A stretch of DNA of 64,000 nucleotides from NCBI RefSeq assembly GCF_000599885.1, contig NZ_JFGT01000002.1:434001-498000 (forward strand), given 5' to 3'. Each line of letters opens with the position of its first letter. Position 1 is the first letter of the stretch. The position numbers were made by a program, and so were the translations under genes. A model generated the notes under the pieces. The model saw only the letters and a program-made list of their open reading frames with translations, did not search any database and was not told the origin of the DNA. Origin of the DNA: Pantoea sp. IMH (GTDB taxonomy: Bacteria > Pseudomonadota > Gammaproteobacteria > Enterobacterales > Enterobacteriaceae). Positions 44,666-55,140 of this stretch are shown here, in pieces.

Positions 44666-45901
44666 TCAGACCGCTTCTTCGCCCGCTTTCACCGTCCCCG
44701 GTAAGATACCGTCGGCGCGAAACATCGCTTTAATCCCTCTGATTGCTTGTCGGATACGATCGCTGTTCTCAATCAGCGCAAAACGCACATGCGTGTCGCC
44801 ATAATCACCGAACCCGATACCCGGAGAGACGCACACCTTCGCTTCCTGAAGCAAATGCTTGGCAAACTCCAGCGATCCCATACCAGCATAACGGGCAGGA
44901 ATTTTGGCCCAGACATACATTGAAGCTTTAGGAATATCTACCATCCAGCCCGCCTCATGCAGCCCCTTCACCAGCACATCACGGCGGCGCTTGTACTGCT
45001 CCGCAATATCCCGCACGCACTGCTGATCCCCTTCCAGGGCGGCAATAGCCGCGACCTGTAATGGCGTGAAGGTGCCATAGTCGTGATAGCTTTTGATTCT
45101 GGCCAGCGCAGCCACCAGTTCTTTGTTTCCCACCATAAAGCCGATGCGCCAGCCGGCCATGTTATAGCTTTTAGAGAGAGTGAAAAACTCAACGGCCACG
45201 TCGCGTGCGCCCGGTACCTGCATAATGGAAGGCGCTTTCCAGCCGTCATAAACGATATCGGCATAGGCGAGATCGTGGATAACCAGCACGTTATACTGTT
45301 TTGCCAGCGCGATGACGCGTTCAAAGAAGTCCAGCTCCACGCACTGCGACGTCGGGTTAGAGGGAAAGCCCAGCACCATCATCTTCGGCTTGGGGTAACT
45401 TTCGCGGATCGCCCGCTCCAGCTCGTTGAAAAAATCCACGCCTTCCACCAGCGGCACGGAACGCACCTGCGCGCCGGCGATAACCGCGCCGTAGATATGG
45501 ATCGGGTAGCTGGGATTAGGGACCAGTACCGTATCGCCATGATCCAGCGTGGCCAGCATCAGGTGAGCCAGCCCCTCTTTCGACCCGATAGTGACGATCG
45601 CTTCCGAATCGGGATCGATCTCCACCTGATAGCGGTCAGCATACCAGCGGGATATGGCGCGACGCAGGCGCGGTATGCCGCGTGAGGTCGAGTAGCCGTG
45701 GGTATCCTCGCGCTGGGCGACGGCACAGAGCTTTTCGACGATATGGGGTGGCGTCGGGCCATCAGGGTTACCCATACTGAAATCGATAATGTCTTCACCA
45801 CGCCGACGGGCAGCCATTTTCAGTTCGGCAGTGATATTAAACACATAGGGTGGAAGACGTTCTATACGGGAAAAACGACGTGAAGCGCTGGAGTCAGCCA
45901 T
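44666..45901 (-). CDS. alaC: glutamate-pyruvate aminotransferase AlaC
   Basis: 411 residues. PLP-dependent class I aminotransferase: N-terminal [48 protein letters not shown], and [17 protein letters not shown] with the PLP lysine. It makes alanine from pyruvate and glutamate. Next to ypdK, as in E. coli. CTGAGGAAT precedes the ATG. Confidence 0.96.
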   Translation of the reverse strand: MADSSASRRFSRIERLPPYVFNITAELKMAARRRGEDIIDFSMGNPDGPTPPHIVEKLCAVAQREDTHGYSTSRGIPRLRRAISRWYADRYQVEIDPDSEAIVTIGSKEGLAHLMLATLDHGDTVLVPNPSYPIHIYGAVIAGAQVRSVPLVEGVDFFNELERAIRESYPKPKMMVLGFPSNPTSQCVELDFFERVIALAKQYNVLVIHDLAYADIVYDGWKAPSIMQVPGARDVAVEFFTLSKSYNMAGWRIGFMVGNKELVAALARIKSYHDYGTFTPLQVAAIAALEGDQQCVRDIAEQYKRRRDVLVKGLHEAGWMVDIPKASMYVWAKIPARYAGMGSLEFAKHLLQEAKVCVSPGIGFGDYGDTHVRFALIENSDRIRQAIRGIKAMFRADGILPGTVKAGEEAV

Positions 45902-46021
45902 AGATTCCTCAGATGTACGTTAGCGCCCGGACCGTCCGAGCGACGCTGACCAGAAACTGGTCGAATAACGAACATAACTTACGCGTCAGTCTGCTGTCGA
46001 GAGGACAGCATAAAATAAATG

Positions 46022-46549
46022 TTATCGGTCAGATTTCAGCCGGCCAAACACCCAGTCGTTCACCCATTCGCCACGTAGCAGATAATTATCCCGTAGCGTC
46101 CCTTCAAGTTGAAAACCATTCTTTTCCAGCACACGTCTTGAGGCCCAGTTACCTTCCACAACCTGGGCCTTGAGTTTGTGAAATTCACACTCGTTCTGGA
46201 GGTAATCGGCGAAAACGGCCAGCGCCTCGCTGCCGTATCCCTTGCCGAAATGGGTTTTCAGCAGCGTATAGCCCACTTCTGCCTGGCGGTAGGGTGCCCA
46301 CTCGGCATTAGCGCCAATCATGCCGATATCCTCCCCGCTCTCTTTCAGCCGGATGGCCATACAGAGCATATGGAAACTGGTGGGCTGCCAGGGTGCCAGC
46401 CGGTCAGAAAAGCGCTGACGGATATCGGCAAGCTGCGGTACGGCGCTGATATAGCGCATAGTGGTTTCATCGGTATGTACCCGATGAAATAACTGCCAGT
46501 CTTCAGGCTTTAAGCGGGTCAGGCTCAGTCGTTCTGTTACGAGTTGCAT
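46022..46549 (-). CDS. GNAT acetyltransferase, RimJ/RimL type
   Basis: 175 residues. GNAT core: VTERLSLTRLKPEDW, IGMIGANAEWAP, EVGYTLLKTHFGKGYGSEAL (acetyl-CoA loop) and NWASRRVLEKNGFQLEGTLR. It acetylates an amino group of an unknown protein, tRNA or small molecule. GAGGAG precedes the ATG. Not part of the E. coli alaC-ypdA neighbourhood. Confidence 0.88.
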   Translation of the reverse strand: MQLVTERLSLTRLKPEDWQLFHRVHTDETTMRYISAVPQLADIRQRFSDRLAPWQPTSFHMLCMAIRLKESGEDIGMIGANAEWAPYRQAEVGYTLLKTHFGKGYGSEALAVFADYLQNECEFHKLKAQVVEGNWASRRVLEKNGFQLEGTLRDNYLLRGEWVNDWVFGRLKSDR

Positions 46550-46669
46550 AGTCTCCTCACAAAAGGGGAATGTGATTAAAATTTACGCCCCTTTTTATTA
46601 CCGCTTTTACGCGCTCTAATCCTTCTGGAACCAACATAACCATAACGATGTTGTTACAGGAGAACCACA

Positions 46670-47908
46670 ATGCCCGCCCTCAAAAATGAAAATATTCCGC
46701 AAAAGATCCGCGATATCAAACGTCAGTTGCGGGAAAACCTGCCGCACTATCGCGACGTTTTTCTTCAGGTGGATGCGCATATCCGGCAGCAAATCGAGCA
46801 AATTCACCTGGAGCAGCAGCAGGGAAACAACCCTGTCCCGCAAATTCAGGCTGAGGATATTCTTCAGCAGCGGATAACAGAGGAGCAGAAATCACGCATA
46901 CGCCAGCGTGGATGCTGTACGGTTCACGGCCTCTTTCCGCAGCATGAAGCGGCAGCCTGGAATCAGGAGATTGGCGAATACCTTGAACGCAACGATTTTG
47001 CAGGACGCCTTAAAGGCGCTGCCAAAGATAACTATTTTGGCGACCTGAAGCAGGGTAAACCGCAGATCTACGGCGTTTACTGGTCCCGTCCTCAGGTTGC
47101 TGCCCGTCAGCATGAGCGTATGAACGCGGTGCAGGTGTTTCTTAATTCTCTGTGGCAGACCGAAAGCCAGGGCAAACAGCATTTCGATCCGACGCGGATT
47201 GTCAGCTATGCCGATCGCATTCGCCGTCGCCAGCCGGGTGCCGGCTCGCTGGGCCTCTCCCCGCACGTCGATGGCGGTTCGCTTGAACGCTGGCTGGATG
47301 AGCATTTCCGCCACGTCTATCGTCACGTTTTCAGCGGTGAATGGCAGCGCTACAACCCCTTTGACGGGGAGATGCGCACGGAAGTCCGTGAATTTGCTTC
47401 CCCCGCCGTCTGCTCGATGTTCCGCACTTTCCAGGGCTGGACCGCGCTCACGCCGCAGCGCAGGCATGGCGGCACGCTGAATCTGCTGCCTGTGGCTGAC
47501 GCCATGGCCTGGATTCTGCTGCGTGCGCTGCAGGATGATGTGCCGGAAGACGATCTCTGCGGCGCGGCGCCAGGCCGTGCGCTCTCCATCAGTGAAGAGT
47601 GGCATCCCCTTTTGCTCAGTGGGATTTCCCCAATTCCCGATATGGAAGCGGGAGATGCGGTGTTCTGGCACTGTGATGTGGTTCATGCGGTGGAAAATGA
47701 GCATCGCGGCGAAGCGGACAGCAACGTTATGTATATAGCCAGCGCCCCCTGGTGTGAGAAAAACGCCGCCTATCTTCAGCGGCAGTGGCCCGCTTTTATT
47801 GAGGGACGCTCTCCGCCGGATTTCGCCGCCGACGATTTTGAGGTGGATTTTGTGGGCCGCGCTACTGAGGCGATGCTGACGCCGCTGGGCAAATCGCAAA
47901 TGCGCTGA
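46670..47908 (+). CDS. DUF1479 protein, YbiU-like Fe(II)/2-oxoglutarate-type oxygenase
   Basis: 412 residues. It matches E. coli YbiU over the whole length: [18 protein letters not shown]-like, [50 protein letters not shown] and [17 protein letters not shown]. The HxD of SPHVDGG and a distal His (CDVVHAV) form a possible 2-His-1-carboxylate iron site. Substrate unknown. AGGAG precedes the ATG. It is an insertion relative to the E. coli order alaC-ypdA. Confidence 0.87.
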   Translation: MPALKNENIPQKIRDIKRQLRENLPHYRDVFLQVDAHIRQQIEQIHLEQQQGNNPVPQIQAEDILQQRITEEQKSRIRQRGCCTVHGLFPQHEAAAWNQEIGEYLERNDFAGRLKGAAKDNYFGDLKQGKPQIYGVYWSRPQVAARQHERMNAVQVFLNSLWQTESQGKQHFDPTRIVSYADRIRRRQPGAGSLGLSPHVDGGSLERWLDEHFRHVYRHVFSGEWQRYNPFDGEMRTEVREFASPAVCSMFRTFQGWTALTPQRRHGGTLNLLPVADAMAWILLRALQDDVPEDDLCGAAPGRALSISEEWHPLLLSGISPIPDMEAGDAVFWHCDVVHAVENEHRGEADSNVMYIASAPWCEKNAAYLQRQWPAFIEGRSPPDFAADDFEVDFVGRATEAMLTPLGKSQMR

Positions 47909-48075
47909 ACCCTGATTATGACGGCGCCTTCATTATCCTGGCGCCGTCTCTTACGGAATAATAAAGGCAAAATTGATCCAGACAGGGATTCTGGTCCGTT
48001 CGCTGCCAGCACGCCTGGCACATCGCACGCGGTTTCCTTATGATGTCCCTCTTGTTTACCGTCGCTGAGGCGCCC

Positions 48076-49824
48076 GTGCACTCCATGTTCGAAATGCTGC
48101 TAGCCGTACTAGACCGCGCAGCGCTAATGCTAATCTGTCTGTTCTTTCTGACCCGCACCCGCCACTTCCGGCAGCTCCTGCAAAAGGATGAACACTCCCG
48201 TCAGGAACTGATGGTGGTGACAGCCATTTTTTCGCTGTTCGCCCTGTTCGGCACCTGGAGCGGCATCAACGTTGAAGGGTCGCTGGTTAACGTCCGTACC
48301 ATCGCCATCATTTCCGGCGGCATTCTCTTTGGCCCCTGGGTCGGGATTGCCACTGGCATTATCGCCGGCGTACACCGGTTTTTGATTGATATCCATGGCG
48401 TTACTTCGATTCCCTGCCTGATTACCAGCATAACGGCGGGCTGCGTTTCCGGCTGGATCAACCTCAGGGTGATAAAAGAGAAGCGCTGGAGCATGGGCAT
48501 CATCGGCGGCATGTTGTGCGAAACGCTGACCATGGTGCTGATTCTGCTCTTTGCAGAGCCAACCGCGCTGGGCGTTGAGATCATCAGTGAGATTGCGCTG
48601 CCGATGATCCTGGGAGCGGCCAGTATCGGCCTGATCGTTCTTCTGGTGCAGAGCGTTGAGGGGGAGAAAGAGGCGGTCGCTGCGCGGCAGGCCAAACTGG
48701 CGCTGGAGATAGCCAATAAAACCCTGCCGCTGTTTCGCCAGGTTAACGGTGAATCGCTGCGTAAGATATGCGCCATCATCCGCCATGATATCAACGCCGA
48801 CGCGGTCGCGATGACCAATAAGAATCAGATCCTCGCCTACGTTGGCGTCGGTGAGGAGAACTATCTTTACGGCGACGATGGCATCAGCCCCACCACCGCG
48901 AAGGCGATCGCTAATGGAGAGATCATCATTAAAAATAATGACGAGGCTCACCGTACGCCGGAAATCCATTCAATGATTGTGATTCCACTGTGGGAAAAAG
49001 GGGAAGTGACCGGCACGCTGAAAATCTATTACCGCCATGCTCACCGCATCACCTGGTCCCTGAAAGAGATGGCGGTCGGTCTGTCACAGATCATCTCGAC
49101 GCAGCTTGAGGTTTCACGCGCCGAGCAGCTGCGGGAAATGGCCAATAAAGCCGAGCTGCGGGCGCTGCAGAGCAAAATTAACCCGCATTTTCTGTTCAAC
49201 GCACTGAACGCCATCTCCTCTTCTATCCGCATTAATCCGGACACCGCGCGGCAGCTGATTACGAATCTGTCACGTTACCTGCGCTATAACCTTGAGCTGA
49301 ACGATGATGAGATTATCGATATCAAGAAAGAGCTTTATCAGATTAAAGATTATATCGCCATCGAACAGGCGCGCTTCGGCGATAAGCTGACGGTTATCTA
49401 TGATATTGATGAAGAGATTAACTGCCACCTGCCAAGCCTGCTGATCCAGCCGCTGATTGAAAATGCTATCGTCCACGGTATTCATCCCTGCCGGGGTAAA
49501 GGTGTGGTGACACTGAGCCTGAAAGATCGGGGGGATCGGGTAAGGATCTCGGTAAGGGATACGGGCAACGGTATCAGTGACGAGGTGATGGCGAGGGTGA
49601 AAAACAATGAAATGCCGGGCAACAAGATTGGATTACTTAACGTTCACCACCGCGTTAAGCTGCGCTATGGAGAAGGACTGCATATTCAGCGCCTGAAGCC
49701 GGGAACGGAAATCACCTTCTTTATCAGTAAAAACGGTACGCTGCTGCCCGAAAATCAGCGCGTAGCGTTACTCCCCCGCCACGCCACTCATCAGGAAAAT
49801 CAGCATGAAAGCCATTATCGTTGA
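48076..49824 (+). CDS. ypdA: sensor kinase YpdA (LytS family)
   Basis: 582 residues from a GTG at 48076 (TGAGG five bases ahead) that aligns with the E. coli start; the ATG at 48040 lacks a Shine-Dalgarno. A 5TM-5TMR_LYT membrane domain ([17 protein letters not shown]), a GAF domain (~residues 220-340), a HisKA-type H-box with His371 in [18 protein letters not shown], and an HATPase domain ([16 protein letters not shown]). In E. coli it senses extracellular pyruvate and phosphorylates YpdB. It overlaps ypdB by 20 bases. Confidence 0.95.
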   Translation: MHSMFEMLLAVLDRAALMLICLFFLTRTRHFRQLLQKDEHSRQELMVVTAIFSLFALFGTWSGINVEGSLVNVRTIAIISGGILFGPWVGIATGIIAGVHRFLIDIHGVTSIPCLITSITAGCVSGWINLRVIKEKRWSMGIIGGMLCETLTMVLILLFAEPTALGVEIISEIALPMILGAASIGLIVLLVQSVEGEKEAVAARQAKLALEIANKTLPLFRQVNGESLRKICAIIRHDINADAVAMTNKNQILAYVGVGEENYLYGDDGISPTTAKAIANGEIIIKNNDEAHRTPEIHSMIVIPLWEKGEVTGTLKIYYRHAHRITWSLKEMAVGLSQIISTQLEVSRAEQLREMANKAELRALQSKINPHFLFNALNAISSSIRINPDTARQLITNLSRYLRYNLELNDDEIIDIKKELYQIKDYIAIEQARFGDKLTVIYDIDEEINCHLPSLLIQPLIENAIVHGIHPCRGKGVVTLSLKDRGDRVRISVRDTGNGISDEVMARVKNNEMPGNKIGLLNVHHRVKLRYGEGLHIQRLKPGTEITFFISKNGTLLPENQRVALLPRHATHQENQHESHYR

Positions 49825-50536
49825 GGATGAATTTCTGGCGCAGCAGGAGCTGAGCTGGCTTATCCGGCAGCACAGTCAGATCGCTATTGAGGCGACCTTT
49901 GATGACGGTCTGGACGTGCTGAAGTATCTGCAAACCCATGAGGTGGATGTGATCTTTCTGGATATCAATATCCCCTCGCTGGATGGCGTGCTGCTGGCGC
50001 AAAACATCAGTAAATTTTCACACAAACCGCTGATTGTCTTTATTACCGCCTGTAAAGAGCACGCTATTGAGGCGTTTGAACTGGAAGCGTTCGACTATAT
50101 TCTCAAGCCCTATCACGAGATGCGTATCGTCACCATGCTACGCAAGCTGGAAAATACGCTGCATCAGGCGCAAATACTCAGCAATCCGGAAGCACCGCGT
50201 CCTGCCACGCATACCGTCAATCTGGTGAAAGACGAGCGGATTATCGTGACCGACATTGACGATATTTACTACGTTGAAGCGCACGAGAAGATGACGTTTG
50301 TCTATACGCGTCGGGAAGAGTATGTGATGTCGATGACTATCACGGAGTTTTGCAGCCGGTTGCCCGAAGAGAGCTTCTTTCGCTGTCACCGCTCTTACTG
50401 TGTGAACCTCAGCAAAATCCGGGAGATTGAACCTTGGTTCAACAATACCTATATGCTTAAGCTGCGCGATCTGACCTTTCAGGTGCCGGTCAGCCGCAGT
50501 AAGGTCAAAGCCTTCCGGCAGCTGATGCGGCTGTAG
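49805..50536 (+). CDS. ypdB: LytTR response regulator YpdB
   Basis: 243 residues. Receiver domain with Asp53 ([15 protein letters not shown]), then a LytTR DNA-binding domain ([35 protein letters not shown]). It is co-transcribed with ypdA. In E. coli YpdB binds GGCATTTCAT-type direct repeats at yhjX; close variants occur three times at 36506-36557 in this window, so its main target is probably linked here. Confidence 0.96.
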   Translation: MKAIIVEDEFLAQQELSWLIRQHSQIAIEATFDDGLDVLKYLQTHEVDVIFLDINIPSLDGVLLAQNISKFSHKPLIVFITACKEHAIEAFELEAFDYILKPYHEMRIVTMLRKLENTLHQAQILSNPEAPRPATHTVNLVKDERIIVTDIDDIYYVEAHEKMTFVYTRREEYVMSMTITEFCSRLPEESFFRCHRSYCVNLSKIREIEPWFNNTYMLKLRDLTFQVPVSRSKVKAFRQLMRL

Positions 50537-50566
50537 CTTCAGGGCCTTTACGGCCCTAAAGCTACA
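50532..50566. terminator. hairpin between ypdB and glk
   Basis: TGTAGCTT/AAGCTACA and GGGCC/GGCCC form one long stem between convergent genes. It begins within the ypdB stop region. There is no long T run, so it may act in both directions weakly. Confidence 0.6.
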
Positions 50567-50569
50567 GGC

Positions 50570-51535
50570 TCAGAGTACGCTGCCCAGCGTCTGACGCAGA
50601 TGGGCGCCGGCACCTAACAGGCCGGGCTGATCGTGGGTGATCAGATAAACAGGAATGTTCTGCACATAATCCCTGAAGCGTCCTTTATCTTCGAACGCTG
50701 CACGAAAGCCGGACGCCTTAAAGAACTCCAGGAAGCGCGGCACAATACCGCCTGCGATATAAACGCCGCCGAACGTCGCCATGGTTAACGCAAGATTGCC
50801 GCCAAAGCGCCCCATGATGACGCAGAACATCGCCAGCGCGCGACGGCAGTCAGTACAGCTGTCATCCAGCGCACGCTGCGACACATCTTTCGGCTTCAGG
50901 TTTTCCGGTACGCGGTTGTCCGACTTCACGATAGCACGGTACAAATTGACCAGGCCGGCACCCGAAAGGACGCGCTCGGCTGAAACATGGCCCAGTTCTG
51001 CCCGCAGCACTTCCAGGATCATATCCTCTTCGTCACTGTTGGCGGCGAAGTCAACGTGCCCACCTTCACCCGGCAGGCTCACCCAGCGCCGATCGACGTG
51101 GACGAGATGCGCCACGCCCAGCCCGGTTCCTGCGCCGTAAACGGCAACAGGTTTATCTTTTACCGGCTCAGAACCGCCAAACTGCATGACGTCATGTTCA
51201 GAAAGCATCGGGATCGCCATCGATACGGCGGTGAAGTCATTGATGATCTCCAGATGATCGAAGCCCAGGTTCGCCTTCATTTTACTGGCGGAAAATGCCC
51301 AGTCATGGTTGGTCATCTCTACCCAGTCTTCGGTAATCGGGCAGGCGATAGCGATGCAGCCATCGGTAATCGGCTGTTTTTGCTCATCCAGATAGCAACG
51401 GATAACCGCTTCAAGGCTGTCGTAATCTGCTGTGGAGAACGTTTTGGCTTGTGAAATGGCACCGTTCTCAACATCACACAGTGCCAGGCGCGCATTAGTG
51501 CCGCCGACATCACCTACCAAAGCATACGTAGTCAT
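50570..51535 (-). CDS. glk: glucokinase
   Basis: 321 residues, the size of E. coli Glk. [14 protein letters not shown] (phosphate loop), [13 protein letters not shown] with the catalytic Asp, [14 protein letters not shown] and [18 protein letters not shown] with the sugar-binding Glu and His. It phosphorylates glucose with ATP. A Shine-Dalgarno (CGGAG) precedes the ATG. The intergenic 51536-51675 shows no gene. Confidence 0.97.
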   Translation of the reverse strand: MTTYALVGDVGGTNARLALCDVENGAISQAKTFSTADYDSLEAVIRCYLDEQKQPITDGCIAIACPITEDWVEMTNHDWAFSASKMKANLGFDHLEIINDFTAVSMAIPMLSEHDVMQFGGSEPVKDKPVAVYGAGTGLGVAHLVHVDRRWVSLPGEGGHVDFAANSDEEDMILEVLRAELGHVSAERVLSGAGLVNLYRAIVKSDNRVPENLKPKDVSQRALDDSCTDCRRALAMFCVIMGRFGGNLALTMATFGGVYIAGGIVPRFLEFFKASGFRAAFEDKGRFRDYVQNIPVYLITHDQPGLLGAGAHLRQTLGSVL

Positions 51536-51675
51536 TATTGTTTTGCTCCGCTTACGTCATTTAAACACACTATAAATTTCCTCCACTCAAACGACAACGC
51601 CAATCCTCCAGCAGGATTAAGACGATCACGCCAGCCGCTTACCTTACCTGCCTGAAGACGCCTTGCACACGGGCA

Positions 51676-53346
51676 TCAATCTGATTTCTCCTGATGATCA
51701 CCGTTACGCTGGCTAAGCGCCCGAGTGACGGCAGTCAGCAACGGAGGGAGATCAAGCTGCGGCAGCACCACTTCGACCAGAGAGAAGCGGGAAGTCTGCC
51801 CGATCACCTTCATCACCTCAACCAGCTGAACGCCCTGCGTCACGCGCCAGCTCTGCGCCTGCGCGTTCAGGCTAAAGGCCTGCGGCAGCCGCACCCAATC
51901 CCATTCGGCTATATCATTGTAGCGTTGATGCTCACCGTGAATAGCCCGTTCGACGGTGTAACCGCCATTATTCAGCACAAATATGACCGGTTTCAGCTCG
52001 TCACGCAGCATCGACCCCATTTCCTGTATCGTCAGCTGGGCAGAACCGTCTCCGGTCAGCAATATTACCCGCCGCTCCGGCGCCGCGATCATTGCGCCAT
52101 AGGCGGCAGGCAGGGTGTACCCGATCGAGCCCCACAGCGGTTGACTGATAAAAGTGGCCTGTTCGGGCAGACACAGGGCCGCCGCGCCAAACGCGGCCGT
52201 ACCCTGATCGGCCAGAACAATATCACCGGGCCGCAGAAAATCCTGTATCGCTTCCCAGAAGGTGTTTTGCGTCAGCGTATCGGAAACCTCATGGTTCAGC
52301 GGCGGCGGCTCGGGCAGCACCTGAGGATGCTGACTGAGATAACGCTTCGCCAGCGGCAGCAGGATCTTCAGTGCTTCCGCCATCGGCAGATCGTCGAATT
52401 GCTTATCGCCGATCCGACTGCTGTGTAACCCTATATCGATACTTTTATCTTCTGCGATCTGCTGCGTGAAACCAGCAGTAATAGTGTCGGTATACAGCAC
52501 GCCAACGCAGATAATGAGTTGCGCATTTTCGATAATTTCCCGGGTGGCACCCGCGCTGGCGGTACCGGAGTATGTTCCGGCGAATCCCGGCAGCTGCTCA
52601 CAGAGAACGCTTTTTCCCATCAGCAGCGTGGCGAATGGCATCGGTACCTCGGTAAGCAGCTGGCGAAGCGCTGCCTTCTGACCGGCCCGATCGGCAAGAA
52701 AATCTGCCAGCAGTGAAACGCTACGGGCCGCAGAGAGTCGCTGTTCAACGGCAGCCGCAAAAGCGTCTGCTGAAGCGCTATTTACCTGTAGTTCAGCCGA
52801 AAGCGGCGCAACCGGTGGCGGGATTTTTGCTTCGGCAACATCGCTGGGCAGCAAGAGATAGACAGGTCGCCGTAAGCGCAGCGCGGCTTGCAACAGCCGG
52901 TCAATCTCGCGCGCGGCATTGTCAACGGTGAGGGTCGCCTGCGTCACCGTGACTGCCTGATACATCCGGATGAAATGGTTATAATCGCCATCGCCCAGCG
53001 TATGATGCAGCAAGAGCCCTTCATCAGCCGCCGCAGAAGGCGGTGCGCCGACAATATGAATAACGGGAAGGTATTCCGCGAAGCTACCGGCGACCCCATT
53101 CAGCGCGCTCAGCTCCCCCACGCCAAAGGTGGTCAGCAGCGCCGCCGCGCCATTACAGCGGGCATAGCCATCGGCAGCATAGGCGGCATTCAGTTCGTTC
53201 GCGCAGCCCACCCAGCCGATATCGGCACGCCCGATAACCCGGTCAAGAAACTGCAAATTGTAGTCGCCGGGTACGCCGAACAAATGGCCGATCCCGGCCT
53301 CTTCCAGACGCGACAACAGATAGTCCCCAACGGTAATAAGCGGCAT
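51676..53346 (-). CDS. ipdC: indolepyruvate decarboxylase
   Basis: 556 residues from MPLITVGDYLLSRLEEAGIG; GAGGAA precedes it. ThDP-dependent decarboxylase: Glu51 in CANELNAAYAADGY, the HH motif in LLHHTLGDGDYNHF, and the ThDP motif beginning LTGDGSAQLT and ending NNGGYTVE. It converts indole-3-pyruvate to indoleacetaldehyde, the key step of the IPyA route to auxin (indoleacetic acid). In E. coli this site carries no such gene. It is divergent from an aldo-keto reductase. The nearby glk and ypdAB are backbone. Confidence 0.95.
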   Translation of the reverse strand: MPLITVGDYLLSRLEEAGIGHLFGVPGDYNLQFLDRVIGRADIGWVGCANELNAAYAADGYARCNGAAALLTTFGVGELSALNGVAGSFAEYLPVIHIVGAPPSAAADEGLLLHHTLGDGDYNHFIRMYQAVTVTQATLTVDNAAREIDRLLQAALRLRRPVYLLLPSDVAEAKIPPPVAPLSAELQVNSASADAFAAAVEQRLSAARSVSLLADFLADRAGQKAALRQLLTEVPMPFATLLMGKSVLCEQLPGFAGTYSGTASAGATREIIENAQLIICVGVLYTDTITAGFTQQIAEDKSIDIGLHSSRIGDKQFDDLPMAEALKILLPLAKRYLSQHPQVLPEPPPLNHEVSDTLTQNTFWEAIQDFLRPGDIVLADQGTAAFGAAALCLPEQATFISQPLWGSIGYTLPAAYGAMIAAPERRVILLTGDGSAQLTIQEMGSMLRDELKPVIFVLNNGGYTVERAIHGEHQRYNDIAEWDWVRLPQAFSLNAQAQSWRVTQGVQLVEVMKVIGQTSRFSLVEVVLPQLDLPPLLTAVTRALSQRNGDHQEKSD

Positions 53347-53552
53347 GACTTGTTCCTCACTCGGCAATAGTGAGTAAAGTATTGCTGATATTGTTCACAG
53401 CGTTAGCGACCCGCTGCCTGCTCCGCTGGCAACACTGCGTTACGCGTCAGAATTTTCTACAAGTTGAGATCCGTCGCCCGAATCCGTTTAGTGTAACCGT
53501 ATACACTGGTAAGCTTTCTTCCTCAGCCTCTTCCACTGCACAGGATTTATCT

Positions 53553-54542
53553 ATGATTTATCAGGCAGATAGTAAACGTTATCAACATATGCCCTACCGG
53601 AGATGCGGGCGGAGCGGACTGAAGCTCCCCGCCATTTCGCTCGGCCTATGGCATAACTTTGGCGACAGCACCCGGGTGGATACCAGCCGTGACCTGCTGC
53701 GCCACGCCTTTGATAACGGTATCACCCATTTCGATCTGGCCAACAATTATGGTCCGCCGCCAGGCTCGGCCGAGGAAAATTTTGGCCGTATCCTGCGCGA
53801 AGATTTTCTGCCCTATCGTGATGAACTGATTATCTCCTCAAAAGCAGGCTATACCATGTGGGACGGACCCTATGGCGACTGGGGATCGCGTAAATATCTG
53901 ATTGCCAGCCTGAACCAGAGCCTGAAGCGCATGAACCTGGATTACGTGGATATTTTTTACCACCATCGCCCCGATCCGGAAACGCCGCTGGAAGAGACCA
54001 TGATGGCGCTGGATCATATCGTTCGTCAGGGAAAAGCGCTTTACGTTGCGCTGTCGAACTATCCGGCACAGCGGGCGCAGGAAGCAATTACGATTCTGAA
54101 AGCCCTTGGCACGCCCTGCCTGATACACCAGCCGAAATATTCGATGTTCGAGCGTACGCCTGAGCAAGGTCTGCTGGAGGTGCTGAAAGAGGAAGGCGTC
54201 GGCTGCATCGGCTTTTCACCGCTGGCGGGCGGCATGCTGACCGATCGCTATCTGAACGGCATCCCGGAGGATTCCCGTGCGGCCAGCGGCAGCCGGTTCC
54301 TCAGCAGCGACCAGCTCACCACAGACAAAATGGAGAAGGTCCGCCTGCTCAATGAACTGGCGCAGCAGCGCGGTCAGAAGCTTTCCCAGATGGCGCTGGC
54401 CTGGATCCTGCGCGGCGATCGCGTGACGTCGGTTCTGATTGGGGCCAGTAAAACCAGTCAGATCGACGATGCCGTCGGTATGCTGGTAAACCGTGAATTC
54501 AGCCAGGCTGAGCTGGATCGCATCGACGCTATTCTTGCCTGA
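53553..54542 (+). CDS. aldo-keto reductase, YghZ/Gpr type
   Basis: 329 residues from MIYQADSKRYQHMPYRRCGR; AGGATT precedes it, and the frame from 53370 enters the divergent promoter. AKR14-like pattern: GLWHNFGD, FDLANNYGPPPGSAEENFGR (Asp, Tyr), ELIISSKAGYTMW (Lys) and VDIFYHHRPDPETPLEET (His), VTSVLIGASK. It is an NADPH-dependent reductase, in E. coli for L-glyceraldehyde 3-phosphate. Here it sits divergent from ipdC, but an indole substrate is only a guess. A GC hairpin (54549-54571) follows the stop. Confidence 0.9.
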   Translation: MIYQADSKRYQHMPYRRCGRSGLKLPAISLGLWHNFGDSTRVDTSRDLLRHAFDNGITHFDLANNYGPPPGSAEENFGRILREDFLPYRDELIISSKAGYTMWDGPYGDWGSRKYLIASLNQSLKRMNLDYVDIFYHHRPDPETPLEETMMALDHIVRQGKALYVALSNYPAQRAQEAITILKALGTPCLIHQPKYSMFERTPEQGLLEVLKEEGVGCIGFSPLAGGMLTDRYLNGIPEDSRAASGSRFLSSDQLTTDKMEKVRLLNELAQQRGQKLSQMALAWILRGDRVTSVLIGASKTSQIDDAVGMLVNREFSQAELDRIDAILA

Positions 54543-54653
54543 CCCTCCGCCCGCCGCATCAGGTGGCGGGCAGAGATAAATCTCAAATATCGCTCCGCGC
54601 TTCTCCTCCCTCCTTTTTTCAGACTTTCCCAGGCGAAACGACCGCGATCTCTT

Positions 54654-54659
54654 TATAAT
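54654..54659 (+). promoter_or_regulatory. -10 box of the ypeC promoter
   Basis: TATAAT at 54654-54659 with no good -35. It would start transcription around 54666, just before the 5' hairpin. Confidence 0.5.
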
Positions 54660-54669
54660 CTCGATCCCA

Positions 54670-54691
54670 CAACGGCGCTGTAGCGCCGTTG
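54670..54691 (+). promoter_or_regulatory. 5' UTR hairpin before the ypeC ribosome-binding site
   Basis: CAACGGCGC and GCGCCGTTG form a perfect 9-bp stem with a TGTA loop. It lies right after the predicted start site and two bases before the AAGGAG Shine-Dalgarno (54694-54699). Such a terminal stem could protect the mRNA 5' end or modulate ribosome access. Confidence 0.6.
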
Positions 54692-54704
54692 ATAAGGAGA
54701 TCCA

Positions 54705-55091
54705 ATGAAAGCTTTATTACTTATTGCCGCTTTGCTGGCAAACTTAATGCCCCTGGCGATGCACACAGCTCAGGCCGAGGGCGCAAGAATCACTCTGGGT
54801 CCGAACATTACGTTGCATCTGGGCGACCGTGACCATCATGGGCGCTACTGGGATGGTGGCAACTGGCGCGATGGCCACTACTGGCACAATCATTACCGTT
54901 ACAATCAGGGCCGCTGGTGGCGTCATGAACAGTGGCGTCGCCACCAGGAGATGCGCCGCCAGCATGAATGGGAGCGCGAGCGCAAATGGCATCAACGTGA
55001 ACGTCAGCGGGAATGGCGCCATCATGAACGCCAGCGGGAGCGGCACCATCGTGAGCGTGAACATCATCATTCTCGCGGTCACCACCACTGA
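54705..55091 (+). CDS. ypeC: YpeC-like secreted DUF2502 protein, His/Arg-rich
   Basis: 128 residues. A signal peptide ends about HTAQAEGA, then the DUF2502 core: ITLGPNITLHLGDRDHHGRY, WDGGNWRDGHYW, WWRHEQW. The C-terminal half is a run of Arg/Glu/His repeats (REREHHHSRGHHH), longer than in E. coli YpeC. It is next to mntH as in E. coli. Function unknown; a periplasmic metal-binding or highly charged role is possible. Confidence 0.85.
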   Translation: MKALLLIAALLANLMPLAMHTAQAEGARITLGPNITLHLGDRDHHGRYWDGGNWRDGHYWHNHYRYNQGRWWRHEQWRRHQEMRRQHEWERERKWHQRERQREWRHHERQRERHHREREHHHSRGHHH

Positions 55092-55096
55092 TAAGC

Positions 55097-55126
55097 GAAA
55101 AAGCCGACATAAAGTCGGCTTTTTTT
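55097..55126. terminator. bidirectional terminator between ypeC and mntH
   Basis: AAGCCGAC (55101-55108) and GTCGGCTT (55114-55121) pair with an ATAAA loop, T7 after and A5 before. The flanking genes converge. Confidence 0.9.
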
Positions 55127-55140
55127 AGGTCAGTACTGAG

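Noticed and set aside
53370..53552. N-terminal extension of the aldo-keto reductase
   Set aside because: It begins almost against the ipdC start, would occupy the shared promoter region, and has no family match.
54744..55110. Minus-strand frames opposite ypeC
   Set aside because: Met/Val/Pro-rich products arise as the antisense of the His/Arg-rich ypeC repeats; ypeC has clear signals.
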